Below, piece by piece: positions 1 to 12,320 of a DNA stretch of 64,000 nucleotides; the first letter of the stretch is position 1, and every line of letters begins with the position of its first letter. The translations under genes and the position numbers were made by a program. Source of the stretch: Nautilus pompilius (Eukaryota; Mollusca; Cephalopoda; Nautilida; Nautilidae); contig JACATO010001547.1 of the NCBI GenBank assembly GCA_018389105.1, positions 1 to 64,000 on the forward strand, given 5' to 3'. Under the pieces are notes generated by a model. It saw nothing but the letters and a program-made list of their open reading frames with translations, was not told the origin of the DNA and did no database searches.

Positions 1-501
1 CAAAGATGGGAGGGAGCGGAATAGGGAAGCACAGAGAGACGGGGAAGATGGGGAGGGAGCGGAAAGAGAGGGAAACACAGAGCGATGTAAAAGATGGGAG
101 GGAGCGGAAAGAAGGAAGACAGAGCGAGGGAACAAAGATGGGGGAGGGAGCGGAAAGAGAGGGAAGCACAGATAGAAGGGGAAGGGGAAAGATGGGGGAT
201 GGATCGTAAAGAGAGGGAAACACAGAGACGGGGAAAAATGGAAGGGAGCGGAAGAGAGGGACACACAAAATGGATAAAGATGGGGAGGGAGCGGAAAGAG
301 AAGGAAGAACAAGCGATGGACAAAGATGGTGGAGGGAGCGGAAAGAGAGGAAGCAGAGAGACGGGAAAGATGGTGAAGGGAGCGGAAAGAGAGGGAACCA
401 TAGAGATGGATAAAGATGGGAGGGAAGCGGAAAGAGAAGGAAGAACAGAGCGATGGACAAAGATGGGGGAGGAGCGGAAAGAGAGGGAAGCACAGATAGA
501 A

Positions 502-527
502 GGGGAAAGGGGAAAGATGGGGGAGGG
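502..527 (+). other. Recurrent G-quadruplex motif in satellite (example)
   Basis: The longer variable segment joins the next core to give four G runs (GGGG, GGGG, GGGGG, GGG) with loops AAA, AAAGAT and A. This fits the standard pattern of four G3+ runs with loops of 1-7 bases. The same arrangement recurs through the array wherever this segment is used, for instance at 1019-1044. Folding is a prediction from the pattern. Confidence 0.7.
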
Positions 528-959
528 AGCGGAAAGAGGGAAGCACAGAGAGACGGGGAAAATGGGGAAGGGAGCGAAAGAGAGGGAAGCACAGAGCGAT
601 GGACAAAGATGGGAGGGAGCGGAAAGAGAAGGAAGAACAGAGCGATGGACAAGATGGGGGAGGGAGCGGAAAGAGGGGAAGCACAGAGAGACGTGGAAAG
701 ATGGGAAGGGAGCTGAAAGAGAGGAAGACAGAGGATTACAAAGATGGGGGAGGGAGCGGAAAGAGAGGGAAGCACAGAGCGACGGACAAAGAATGGGGAG
801 GGAGCGGAAAGAGAAGGAAGAACAGAGCGATGGACAAAGATGGGGGAGGGAGCGGAAAGAGAGGGAAACACAAGAGACGGGAAAATGGGGAAGGGAGCGG
901 AAAGAGAGGGAAACACAGAGAGACGGGGAAAGATGGGGGAGGGAGCGGAAAGATAGGGA

Positions 960-2000
960 AGCACAGAGCGTGGACAAAGATGGGGGAGGGGCGGAAAGAG
1001 AGGGAAGCACAGATAGAAGGGGAAAGGGGAAAGATGGGGGAGGGAGCGGAAAGATAGGGAAGCACAGAGAGACGGGGAAAGATGGGGAAGGGAGCGGAAA
1101 GAGAGGGAAGCACAGAGCGATGGACAAAGATGGGGAGGGAGCGGAAAGAGAAGGAAGAACAGAGCGATGGACAAAGATGGGGAGGGAGCGGAAAGAGAGG
1201 GAAGCACAGATAGAAGGGGAAAGGGGAAAGATGGGGGAGGGAGCGAAAAGATAGGGAAGCACAGAGAGACGGGGAAAGATGGGTAAGGGACGGAAAGAGA
1301 GGGAAGCACAGAGCGATGGACAAAGATGGGAAGGAGCGGAAAGAGAAGGAAGAACAGAGCGATGGACAAAGATGGGGGAGGGAGCGGAAAGAAGAGGGAA
1401 GCACAGAGAGACGGGGAAAGATGGGAAGGGAGCTGAAAGAGAGGGAAAGACAGAGAGATGGATAAAGATGGGAGGGAGCGGAAAGATAGGAAGCACAGAG
1501 CGATGGACAAGATGGGGAGGGAGCGGAAAGAGAAGGAAGAACAGAGCGATGGACAAAGATGGGGGAGGGAGCGGAAAGAGAGGGAAACACAAAGAGACGG
1601 GGAAAAATGGGGAAGGGAGCGGAAAGAGAGGGAAACACAGAGATACGGAGAAAGGGGAAAGATGGGGGAGGGATCGGAAAGAGAGGGAAACACAAGAGAC
1701 GGGGAAAATGGGGAAGGGAGCGGAAAGAGAGGGAAACACAGAGAGATGGATAAAGATGGGGGGGGGAACGGAAAGAGAAGGAAGAACAGAGCGATGGACA
1801 AATTGGGGGAGGGAGCGGAAAGAGGGGAAGCACAGAGAGACGGGGAAAGAGTGGGAAGGGAGCGGAAAGAGAGGGAAACATAGAGAGATGGATAAAGATG
1901 GGGAGGGAGCGAAGAGAAGGAAGAAAAGAGCGATGGACAAAGATGGGGGAGGGAGCGGAAAGAGAGGGAAGCCCAGATAGAGGGGAAAGGGGAAAGATGG
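960..2000 (+). repeat. Satellite block duplicated near 6175-7215
   Basis: This part of the satellite recurs about 5,215 bp downstream in the same unit order. Shared rare variants mark the pairing. The shortened AGCGTGGAC segment begins at 967 and 6181. The altered core GAGCGAAA followed by GATAGGGAAG lies near 1243 and 6458. The segment AGATACGGAGAAAGGGG begins at 1641 and 6856. Block edges are approximate. Confidence 0.7.
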
Positions 2001-2599
2001 GGGATGGATCGGAAAGAGAGGGAAACACAAGAGACGGGGAAAAATGGGGAAGGGAGGGCGGAAAGAGGGGACACACAGAGAGATGGATAAGATGGGGAGG
2101 GAGCGGAAAGAGAAGGAGAACAGAGCGATGGACAAAGATGGGGGAAGGGAGCGGAAAGAGAGGGAAGCACAAAGAGACGGGGAAAGATGGGGAAGGGAGC
2201 GGAAAGAGAGGGAAACATAGAGACATGGATAAAGATGGGGAGGGAGCGGAAAGAGAGGAAGAACAGAGCGATGGACACAGATGGGGGAGGGAGCGGAAAG
2301 AGAGGAAGCACAGATAGAAGGGGAAAGGGGAAGAGGGGGAGGGAGCGGAAAGATAGGGAAGCACAGAGAGACGGGGAAAGATGGGGAGGGAGCGGAAGAG
2401 TGGGAAGCACAGAGCGATGGACAAAGATGGGGAGGGGAGCGGAAAGAGAAGGAAGAACAGAGCGATGGACAAAGATGGGGGAGGGAGCGGAAAGAGAGGG
2501 AAGCACAGATAGAAGGGGAAGGGGAAAGATGGGGGAGGGAGCGGAAAGATAGGGAAGCACAGAGAGACGGGGAATCATGGGGAAGGGAGCGGAAAGAGA

Positions 2600-3300
2600 G
2601 GGAAGCACAGAGCGATGGACAAAGATGGGGAGGGAGCGGAAAGAGAAGGAAAACAGAGCGATGGACAAAGATGGGGAGGGAGCGGAAAGAGAGGAAAACA
2701 AAGAGACGGAGAAAAATGGAAGGGAGCGGAAAGAGAGGAAACACAGATAGAAGGGGAAAGGGGAAAGATGGGGGATGGGCGGAAAGAGAGGGAAACACAA
2801 AGAGACGGGGAAAAATGGGGAAGGGAGCGGAAAAGAGGAAACACAGAGAGATGGATAAAGATGGGGAGGGAGCGGAAGAGAAGGAAGAACAGAGCGATGG
2901 ACAAAGATGGGGGAGGGAGCGGAAAGAGAGGGAAGCACAGAGAGACGGGGAAAGATGGGGAAGGGAGCGGAAAGAGAGGGAAACATAGAGAGATGGATAA
3001 AGATGGGGAGGGAGCGGAAAGAGAAGGAAGAAGAGAGCGATGGACAAAGATGGGGGAGGGAGCGGAAAGAGAGGGAAACACAGATAGAAGGGGAAAGGGG
3101 AAAGATGGGGAAGGGAGCTGAAAGAGAGGGAAAGACAGAGAGATGGATAAAGATGGGGGAGGGAGCGGAAAGATAGGGAAGCACAGAGCGATGGACAAAG
3201 ATGGGGAGGGGGCGGAAAGAGAAGGAAGAACAGAGCGATGGACAAAGATGGGGAGGGAGCGGAAAGAGAGGGAAACACAAGAGACGGGGAAAAATGGGGA
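2600..3300 (+). repeat. Satellite block duplicated near 8295-8995
   Basis: Shared rare variants pair this block with a second one about 5.69 kb away. The shortened core GATGGGCGG lies at 2775 and 8466, and the core variant GAGGGGGCGG at 3206 and 8901. The offset is about 480 bp larger than for the preceding block, so an indel of about ten units separates the two blocks in one copy. Confidence 0.65.
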
Positions 3301-6300
3301 AGGGAGCGGAAAGAGAGGGAAGCACAGATAGAAGGGGAAAGCGGAAAGATGGGGGAGGGAGCGGAAAGAGGGAAGCAAGAGAGACGGGGAAAGATGGGGA
3401 GGGAGCGGAAAGATAAGGAAACACAGAGCGATGGACAAAGATGGGGAGGAGCGGAAGAGAAGGAAGACAGAGCGATAGACAAAGATGGGGAGGGAGCGGA
3501 AAGAGAGGAAGCACAGATAGAAGGGGAAAGGGAAAGATGGGGGAGGGAGCGGAAAAGAGGGAAGCACAGAGCGATGGCAAAGATGGGGAGGGAGCGGAAA
3601 GAGAGGGAAGCACAGAGAGACGGGAAAATGGGGAAGGAGCGGAAGAAGGGAAAAACACAGAGCGATGGACAAAGATGGGGGAGGGAGCGGAAAGAGAGGG
3701 AAGCACAGAGAGACGGGGAAAGATGGGGAGGGAGCTGAAAGAAGGGAAGACAGAGAGATGGATAAGGATGGGGGAGGAGCGGAAAGAGAAGGAAATACAG
3801 AGCGATGGACAAAGATGGGGAGGAGCGGAAGAGAAGGAAACACAGAGCGATGGACAAAGATGGAGAGGGAGCGGAAAGAGAAGGAAAACAGAGCGATGGA
3901 CAAAGATGGGGAGGGAGCGGAAAGAGAGGGAAGCACAGAGAGACGGGGAAAGATGGGGAAGGAGCGGAAAGAGAGGGAAAGACAGAGAGATGGATAAAGA
4001 TGGGGGGGAGGAGCGGAAAGAGAAGGAAATACAGAGCGATGGACAAAGATGGGGAGGGAGCGGAAAGAGAAGGAAACACAGAGCGATGGACAAAGATGGG
4101 GAGGGAGCGGAAAGAGAAGGAAGACAGAGCGAGGGACAAAGATGGGAGGGAGCGGAAAGAGAGGAAAGCACAGAGAGACGGGGAAAGATGGGGAAGGGAG
4201 CGAAAGAGAGGGAAAGACAAGAGATGGATAAAGATGGGGGGGGAGCGGAAAGAGAGGGAAGCACAGATAGAAGGAGAAAGGGGAAAGATGGGGAGGGAGC
4301 GGAAAGATAGGGAAGCACAGAGAGACGGGGAAAGATGGGGAGGGAGCGGAAAGAGAGGGAAGCACAGAGCGATGGACAAAGATGGGGAGGGAGCGGAAAG
4401 AGAAGGAAGAACAGAGCGATGGACAAAGATGGGGGAGGGAGCGGAAGAGAGGGAAGCACAGATAGAAGGGAAAGGGGTAAGATGGGGAGGGAGCGGAAAG
4501 AGAGGGAAGCACAGAGAGACGGGAAAGATGGGGAGGGAGCGGAAAGAGAAGGAAAACAGAGCGATGGACAAAGATGGGGGAGGGAGCGGAAAGAGAGGGA
4601 AGCACAGATAGAAGGGGAAAGGGAAAGATGGGGGAGGGAGCGGAAAGAGAGGGAAGCACAGAGAGACGGGGAAAGATGGGGAAGGTAGCGGAAAGAGAAG
4701 GAAGACAGAGCGATGGACAAAGATGGGGGAGGGAGCGGAAAGAGAGGGAAGCACAGATAGAAGGGGAAAGGGGAAAGATGGGGGGGAGCGGAAAGAGAGG
4801 GAAGCACAGAGCGATGGACAAAGATGGGGGAGGGAGCGGAAAGAGAGGGAAGCACAGAGAGACGGGAAAGATGGGAAGGAGCGGAAAGATAGGGAACACA
4901 GAGCGATGGACAAAGATGGGGGAGGGAGCGGAAAGAGAGGAAGCACAGAGAGACGGGGAAAGATGGGGAGGGAGCGGAAAGAGAGGGAAAGACAGAGAGA
5001 TGGAAAAGATGGGGGAGGGAGCGGAAAGAGAGGGAAGACAGAGCGAGGGACAAAGATGGGAGGGAGCGGAAAGAGAAGGAAACACAGAGCGATGGACAAA
5101 GATGGGGAGGGAGCGGAAAGAGAAGGAAGAACAGAGCGATGGACAAAGATGGGGGAGGGAGCGGAAAGAGAGGGAAGCACAGAGAGACGGGGAAAGATGG
5201 GGAAGGAGCTGAAAGAGAGGGAAAGACAGAGAGATGGATAAAGATGGGGAGGGAGCGGAAAGAGAAGGAAATACAGAGCGATGGACAAAGATGGGGAGGG
5301 GAGCGGAAAGAGAAGGAACACAGAGATGGACAAAGATGGGGAGGGAGCGGAAAGAGAGGGAAGCACAGAGAGACGGGAAAGATGGGGAAGGGAGCGGAAA
5401 GAAAGGGAAAGACAGAGAGATGGATAAAGATTGGGGAGGGAGCGGAAAGATAGGGAAGCACAGAGCGATGGAAAAGATGGGGAGGGAGCGGAAAGAGAAG
5501 GAAGAACAGAGCGATGGACAAAGATGGGGAGGGAGCGGAAAGAGAGGGAAACACAAGAGACGGGGAAAAATGGGGAGGGAGCGGAAAGAGAGGGAAACAC
5601 AGATAGAAGGGAAAAGGGAAAGATGGGGGAGGGAGCGGAAAGAGAGGGAAGCACAAAGAGACGGGGAAAATGGGGAAGGGAGCGGAGAGAGGGAAGCACA
5701 GAGAGATGGATAAAGATGGGGAGGGAGCGGAAAGAGAAGGAAACAGAGCGATGGACAAAGATGGGGAGGGAGCGGAAAGAGAGGGAAGCACAGATAGAAG
5801 GGGAAAGGGGAAAGATGGGGGAGGGAGCGGAAAGATAGGGAGGCACAGAGAGACGGGAAAGATGGGGAAGGGAGCGGAAAGAGAGGGAAAGACAGAGAGA
5901 TGGATAAAGATGGGGGAGGGAGCGGAAAGATAGGGAAGCACAGAGCGATGGACAAAGATGGGGAGGGAGCGGAAAGAGAAGGAAGAACAGAGCGATGGAC
6001 AAAGATGGGGGAGGGAGCGGAAAGAGAGGGAAACACAAGAACGGGGAAAAGGGGAGGGAGCGGAAAGAGAGGGAAACACAGAGAGACGGAGAAAGGGGAA
6101 AAGATGGGGAGGGAGCGGAAAGAGAGGGAAACACAAAGAGACGGAAAAATGGGGAGGGAGCGGAAAGAAGGGAAGCACAGAGCGTGGACAAAGATGGGGA
6201 GGGAGCGGAAAGAGAGGGAAGCACAGATAGAAGGGGAAAGGGGAAAGATGGGGGAGGGAGCGGAAAGATAGGGAAGCACAGAGAGACGGGGAAAGATGGG

Positions 6301-9300
6301 GAAGGGAGCGGAAAGAGAGGGAAGCACAGAGCGATGGACAAAGATGGGGAGGGAGCGGAAAGAGAAGGAAGAACAGAGCGATGGACAAAGATGGGGGAGG
6401 GAGCGGAAAGAGAGGGAAGCACAGATAGAAGGGGAAAGGGGAAAGATGGGGGAGGGAGCGAAAGATAGGGAAGCACAGAGAGACGGGGAAAGATGGGGAA
6501 GGGATCGGAAAGAGGGAAGCACAGAGCGATGGACAAAGATGGGGAGGGAGCGGAAAGAGAAGGAAGAACAGAGCGATGGACAAAGATGAGGGAGGGAGCG
6601 GAAAGAGAGGGAAGCACAGAGAGACGGGGAAAGATGGGGAGGGAGCGGAAAGAGAGGGAAAGACAGAGAGAATGGTAAAGATGGGGAGGGAGCGGAAGAT
6701 AGGGAAGCACAGAGCGATGGACAAAGATGGGGAGGGAGCGGAAAGAGAAGGAAGAACAGAGCGATGGACAAAGATGGGGGAGGGAGCGGAAAGAGAGGGA
6801 AACACAAAGAGACGGGGAAAAATGGGGAAGGGAGCGGAAAGAGAGGGAAACACAGAGATACGGAGAAAGGGGAAAGATGGGGGAGGGAGCGGAAAGATAG
6901 GGAAACACAAAGAGACGGGGAAAAATGGGGAAGGGAGCGGAAAGAGAGGGAAACACAGAGAGATGGATAAAGATGGGGAGGGAACGGAAAGAGAAGGAAG
7001 AACAGAGCGATGGACAAATGGGGGAGGGAGCGGAAAGAGAGGGAAGCACAGAGAGACGGGGAAAGATGGGGAAGGGAGCGGAAAGAGAGGGAAACATAGA
7101 GAGATGGATAAAGATGGGGGAGGAGCGGAAAGAGAGGAAACCCAGATAGAAGGGAAAGGGGAAAGATGGGGGATGGAGCGGAAAGAGAGGGAAACAAAAG
7201 AGAGCGGGGAAAAATGGGGAAGGAGCGGAAAGAGAGGGAAACACAGAGAGATGGATAAAGATGGGGAGGGAGCGGAAAGAGAAGGAAGACAGAGCGATGG
7301 ACAAAGATGGGGGAGGGAGCGGAAAGAGAGGGAAGCACAGAGAGACGGGGAAAGATGGGGAAGGGAGCGGAAAGAGAGGGAAACACAGAGACATGGATAA
7401 AGATGGGGAGGGAGCGGAAAGAGAAGGAAGCACAGAGCGATGGACAAAGATGGGGAGGGGGCGGAAAGAGAAGGAAGAACAGAGAGAGCGATGGACAAAG
7501 ATGGGTGAGGGAGCGGAAAGAGAGGGAAGCACAGATAGAAAGGGAAAGGGGAAAGATGGGGGAGGGAGCGGAAAGATAGGGAAGCACAGAGAGACGGGGA
7601 AAGATGGGGAAGGGAGCGGAAAGAGAAGGAAGAACAGAGCGATGGACAAAGATGGGGGAGGGAGCGGAAAGAGAGGGAAAACACAAAGAGACGGAGAAAA
7701 ATGGGGAAGGGAGCGGAAAGAGAGGGAAACACAGATAGAAGGGGAAAGGGAAAGATGGGGGAGGGAGCGGAAAGAGAAGGAAACACAAGAGACGGGGAAA
7801 AATGGGGAAGGGAGCGGAAAGAGAGGGAAACACAGAGATGGATAAAGATGGGGAGGGAGCGGAAAGAGAGGAAGAACAGAGCGATGGACAAAGATGGGGG
7901 AGGGAGCGGAAAGAGAGGGAAGCACAGATAGAAGAGGAAAGGGAAAGATGGGGGAGGGCGGAAAGATAGGAAGCACAGAGAGACGGGAAAGATGGGGAAG
8001 GGAGCGGAAAGAGAGGGAAGCACAGAGCGATGGACAAAGATGGGGAGGGAGCGGAAAGAGAAGGAAGAACAGAGCGATGGACAAAGATGGGGGAGAGCGG
8101 AAAGAGGGGAAACACAAGAGACGGGAAAAATGGGGAAGGGAGCGGAAGAGAAGGGAAACACAGAGAGATGGATAAAGATGGGAGGGAGCGGAAAAGAGAA
8201 GAACAGAGCGATGGACAAAGATGGGGGAGGGAGCGGAAAGAGAGGGAAGCACAGAGAGACGGGAAAGATGGGGGGAGCGGAAAGAGAGGGAAACACAGAG
8301 AGATGGATAAAGATGGGGAGGGAGCGGAAAGAGAAGGAAGAACAGAGCGATGGACAAAGATGGGGGAGGGAGCGGAAAGAGAGGGAACACAAGAGACGGG
8401 AAAAATGGGGAAGGGAGCGGAAAGAGAGGGAAACACAGATAGAAGGGGAAAGGGGAAAGATGGGGGATGGGCGGAAAGAGAGGGAAACACAAAGAGACGG
8501 GGAAAAATGGGGAAGGGAGCGGAAAGAGAGGGAAACACAGAGAGATGGATAAAGATGGGGAGGGAGCGGAAAGAGAAGGAAGAACAGAGCGATGGACAAA
8601 GATGGGGGAGGGAGCGGAAAGAGAGGGAAGCACAGAGAGACGGGGAAAGATGGGGAAGGGAGCGGAAAGAGAGGGAAACATAGAGAGATGGATAAAGATG
8701 GGGAGGGAGCGGAAAAGAGAAGGAGAAGAGGCGATGGACAAAGATGGGGGAGGGAGCGGAAAAGAGAGGGAAACACAGATAGAAGGGGAAAGGGGAAAGA
8801 TGGGGAAGGGAGCTGAAAGAGAGGGAAAGACAGAGAGATGGATAAAGATGGGGGAGGGAGCGGAAAGATAGGGAAGCACAGAGCGATGGACAAAGATGGG
8901 GAGGGGGCGGAAAGAGAAGGAAGAACAGAGCGATGGACAAAGATGGGGGAGGGAGCGGAAAGAGAGGGAAACACAAAGAGACGGGGAAAAATGGGGAAGG
9001 GAGCGGAAAGAGAGGGAAGCACAGATAGAAGGGGAAAGGGGAAGATGGGGGAGGGCGGAAAGAGAGGGAAGCAAAGATAGACGGGGAAGATGGGGAGGGA
9101 GCGGAAAGAGAAGGAAACACAGAGCGATGGACAAAGATGGGGAGGGAGCGGAAAGAGAAGGAAGAACAGAGCGATAGACAAAGATGGGGAGGGAGCGGAA
9201 AGAGAGGGAAGCAGATAGAAGGGGAAAGGGGAAGATGGGAGGGAGCGGAAAAAGAGGAAAGCACAGAGCGATGGACAAAGATGGGGAGGGAGCGGAAAGA

Positions 9301-11989
9301 GAGGGACACAGAGAGACGGGGAAAGATGGGGAGGAGCGGAAAGAGAGGGAAACACAGAGAGACGGGGAAAGATGGGGAAGGGAGCTGAAAGAGAGGGAAA
9401 GACAGAGAGATGGATAAAGATGGGGGAGGGAGCGGAAAGAGAAGGAATACAGAGCGATGGACAAAGATGGGGAGGGAGCGGAAAGAGAAGGAAACAACAG
9501 AGCGATGGACAAAGATGGGGAGGGAGCGGAAAGAGAAGGAAGAACAGAGCGATGGACAAAGATGGGGAGGGAGCGGAAAGAGAGGGAAAGCACAGAGAGA
9601 TGGAAAGATGGGGAAGGAGCGGAAAGAGAAGGAAAGACAGAGAGATGGATAAAGATGGGGGAGGGAGCGGAAAGAGAGGGAAGCACAGATAGAAGGAGAA
9701 AGGGGAAAGATGGGGGAGGGAGCGGAAAGATAGGGAAGCACAGAGAGACGGGGAAAGATGGGGAAGGGAGCGGAAAGAGAGGGAAGCACAGAGCGATGGA
9801 CAAAGATGGGGAGGGAGCGGAAAGAGAAGGAAGAACAGAGCGATGGACAAAGGTGGGGGAGGGAGCGGAAAGAGAGGGAAGCACAGATAGAAGGGAAAGG
9901 GGTAAGATGGGGGAGGGAGCAGAAAGAGAAAGCACAGAGAGACGGGAAAAAGATGGGGAAGGGAGCGGAAAGAGAAGGAAGAACAGAGCGATGGACAAAG
10001 ATGGGGGAGGAGCGGAAAGAGAGGGAAGCACAGATAGAAGGGGAAAGTGGGAAAGATGGGGGAGGGAGAGCAGAAAGAGAGGGAAGCACAGAGAGACGGG
10101 GAAAGATGGGGAAGGGAGCGGAAGAGAAAAGAAAAAGCGATGGACAACGATGGGGGAGGGAGCGGAAGAGAGGGAAGCACAGATAGAAGGGGAAGGGGGA
10201 AAGATGGGGGAGGGAGCGGAAAAGAGGGAAGCACAGAGCGATGGACAAAGATGGGGAGGGAGCGGAAAGAGAGGAAGCACAGAGAGACGGGGAAAGATGG
10301 GGAAGGAGCAGAAAGATAGGGAAACACAGAGCGATGGACAAAGATGGGGAGGGAGCGGAAAGAGAGGGAAGCACAGAGAGACGGGGAAAGATGGGGAGGG
10401 AGCTGAAAGAGAGGAAAGACAGAGAGATGGTAAAGATGGGGAGGGAGCGGAAAGAGAAGGAAATACAGAGCGATGGACAAAGATGGGGAGGGAGCGGAAA
10501 GAGAAGGAAACACAGAGCGATGGACAAAGATGGGGAGGGAGCGGAAAGAGAAGGAAGAACAGAGCGATGGACAAAGATGGGGGAGGGAGCGGAAAGAGAG
10601 GGAAGCACAGAGAGACGGGGAAGATGGGGAAGGGAGCTGAAAGACAGGGAAAGACAGAGAGATGGATAAAGATGGGGAGGGAGCGGAAAGAGAAGGAATA
10701 CAGAGCGATGGACAAAGATGGGGAGGGAGCGGAAAGAGAGGAAACACAGAGCGATGGACAAAGATGGGGAGGGAGCGGAAAGAGAAGGAAGAACAGAGCG
10801 ATGGACAAAGATGGGGGGGAGGGAGCGGAAAGAGAGGGAAGCACAGAGAGACGGGGAAAGATGGGAAGGGAGCTGAAAGAGAGGGAAAGACAGAGAGATG
10901 GATAAAGATGGGGAGGGAGCGGAAAGAGAGGGAAGCACAGATAGAAGGAGAAAGGGGAAAGATGGGCGGAGAGCGGAAAGAAAGGGAGCACAGAGAGACG
11001 GGGAAAGATGGGAAGGGAGCGGAAAGAGAGGGAAGCACAGAGCGATGGACAAAGATGGGGAGGGAGCGGAAAGAGGAAGAACAGAGCGATGGACAAAGAT
11101 GGGGGAGGGAGCGGAAAGAGAGGGAAGCACAGATAGAAGGGGAAAGGGGTAAGATGGGGGAGGGAGCAGAAAGAGAGGGAAGCACAGAGAGACGGGGAAA
11201 GATGGGGAAGGAGCGGAAAGAGAAGGAAGAACAGAGCGATGGACAAAGATGGGGGAGGGAGCGGAAAGAGAGGGAAGCACAGATAGAAGGGGAAAGGGGA
11301 AAGATGGGGGAGGGAGCGGAAAGAGAGGGAAACACAGAGAGATGGACAAAGATGGGGGAGAGAGCGGAAAGAGAACGAAGCAAAGAGAGACGGGGAAAGA
11401 TGGGGGAGGGAGCTGAAAGAGAGGGAAGCACAGAGAGACGGGGAAAGATGGGGGAGAGAGCGGAAAGAGAAGGAAGCAAAGAGAGACGGGGAAAGATGGG
11501 GGAGGGAGCTGAAAGAGAGGGAAGCACAGAGAGACGGGGAAAGATGGGGGAGGGAGCTAAAAGAGAGGGAAGCACAGAGAGACGGGGAAAGATGGGGGAG
11601 GGAGCTGAAAGAGAGGGAAGCACAGATAGAAGGGGAAAAGGGAAAGATGGGGGAGGGAGCGGAAAGAGAGGGAAACACAGAGAGAAGGGGAAAGATGGGG
11701 GAGGGAGCGGAAAGAGAGGGAAACACAGAGAGAAGGGGAAAGATGGGGAAGGGAGCGGAAAGATAGGGAAGCACAGAGAGATGGACAAAGATGGGGGAGG
11801 GAGCGGAAAGAGAAGGAAGAACAGAGCGATGGACAAAGATGGGGAAGGGAGCGGAAAGAGAGGGAAACACAGAGAGAAGGGGAAAGATGGGGAAGGGAGC
11901 TGAAAGAGATGGAAGCACAGAGAGACGGGGAAAGATGGGGGAGGGAGCTGAAAGAGAGGGAAGCACAGAGAGACGGGGAAAGATGGGGG

Positions 11990-12320
11990 AGGGAGCTGAA
12001 AGAGAGGGAAGCACAGATAGAAGGGGAAAGGGGAAAGATGGGGGAGGGAGCGGAAAGAGAGGGAAGCACAGAGAGAGGACAAAGATGGGGAGAGAGCGGA
12101 AAGAGAGGAAGAACAGAGCGATGGACAAAGATGGGGGAGGGAGCGGAAAGAGAGGGAAACACAGAGAGAAGGGGAAAGATGGGGAAGGGAGCGTAAAGAT
12201 AGGGAAGCACAGAGCGATGGACAAAGATGGGGAGGGCGCGGAAAGAGAAGGAAGCAAAGAGAGACGGGGAATGGGGAGGGCGCGGAAAGATAGGGAAACA
12301 CAGAGAGACGGGGAAAGATG
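11990..12320 (+). repeat. Satellite block duplicated near 13490-13825
   Basis: The otherwise rare core variant GGGCGCGGAAAG occurs twice here (near 12234 and 12268) and twice again about 1.5 kb downstream (near 13737 and 13787), with the same neighbouring segments in the same order. A block just upstream (about 11340-11500), with GAGAGAGCGG and AGCTGAAAG cores, also recurs near 13000-13150. Confidence 0.65.
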
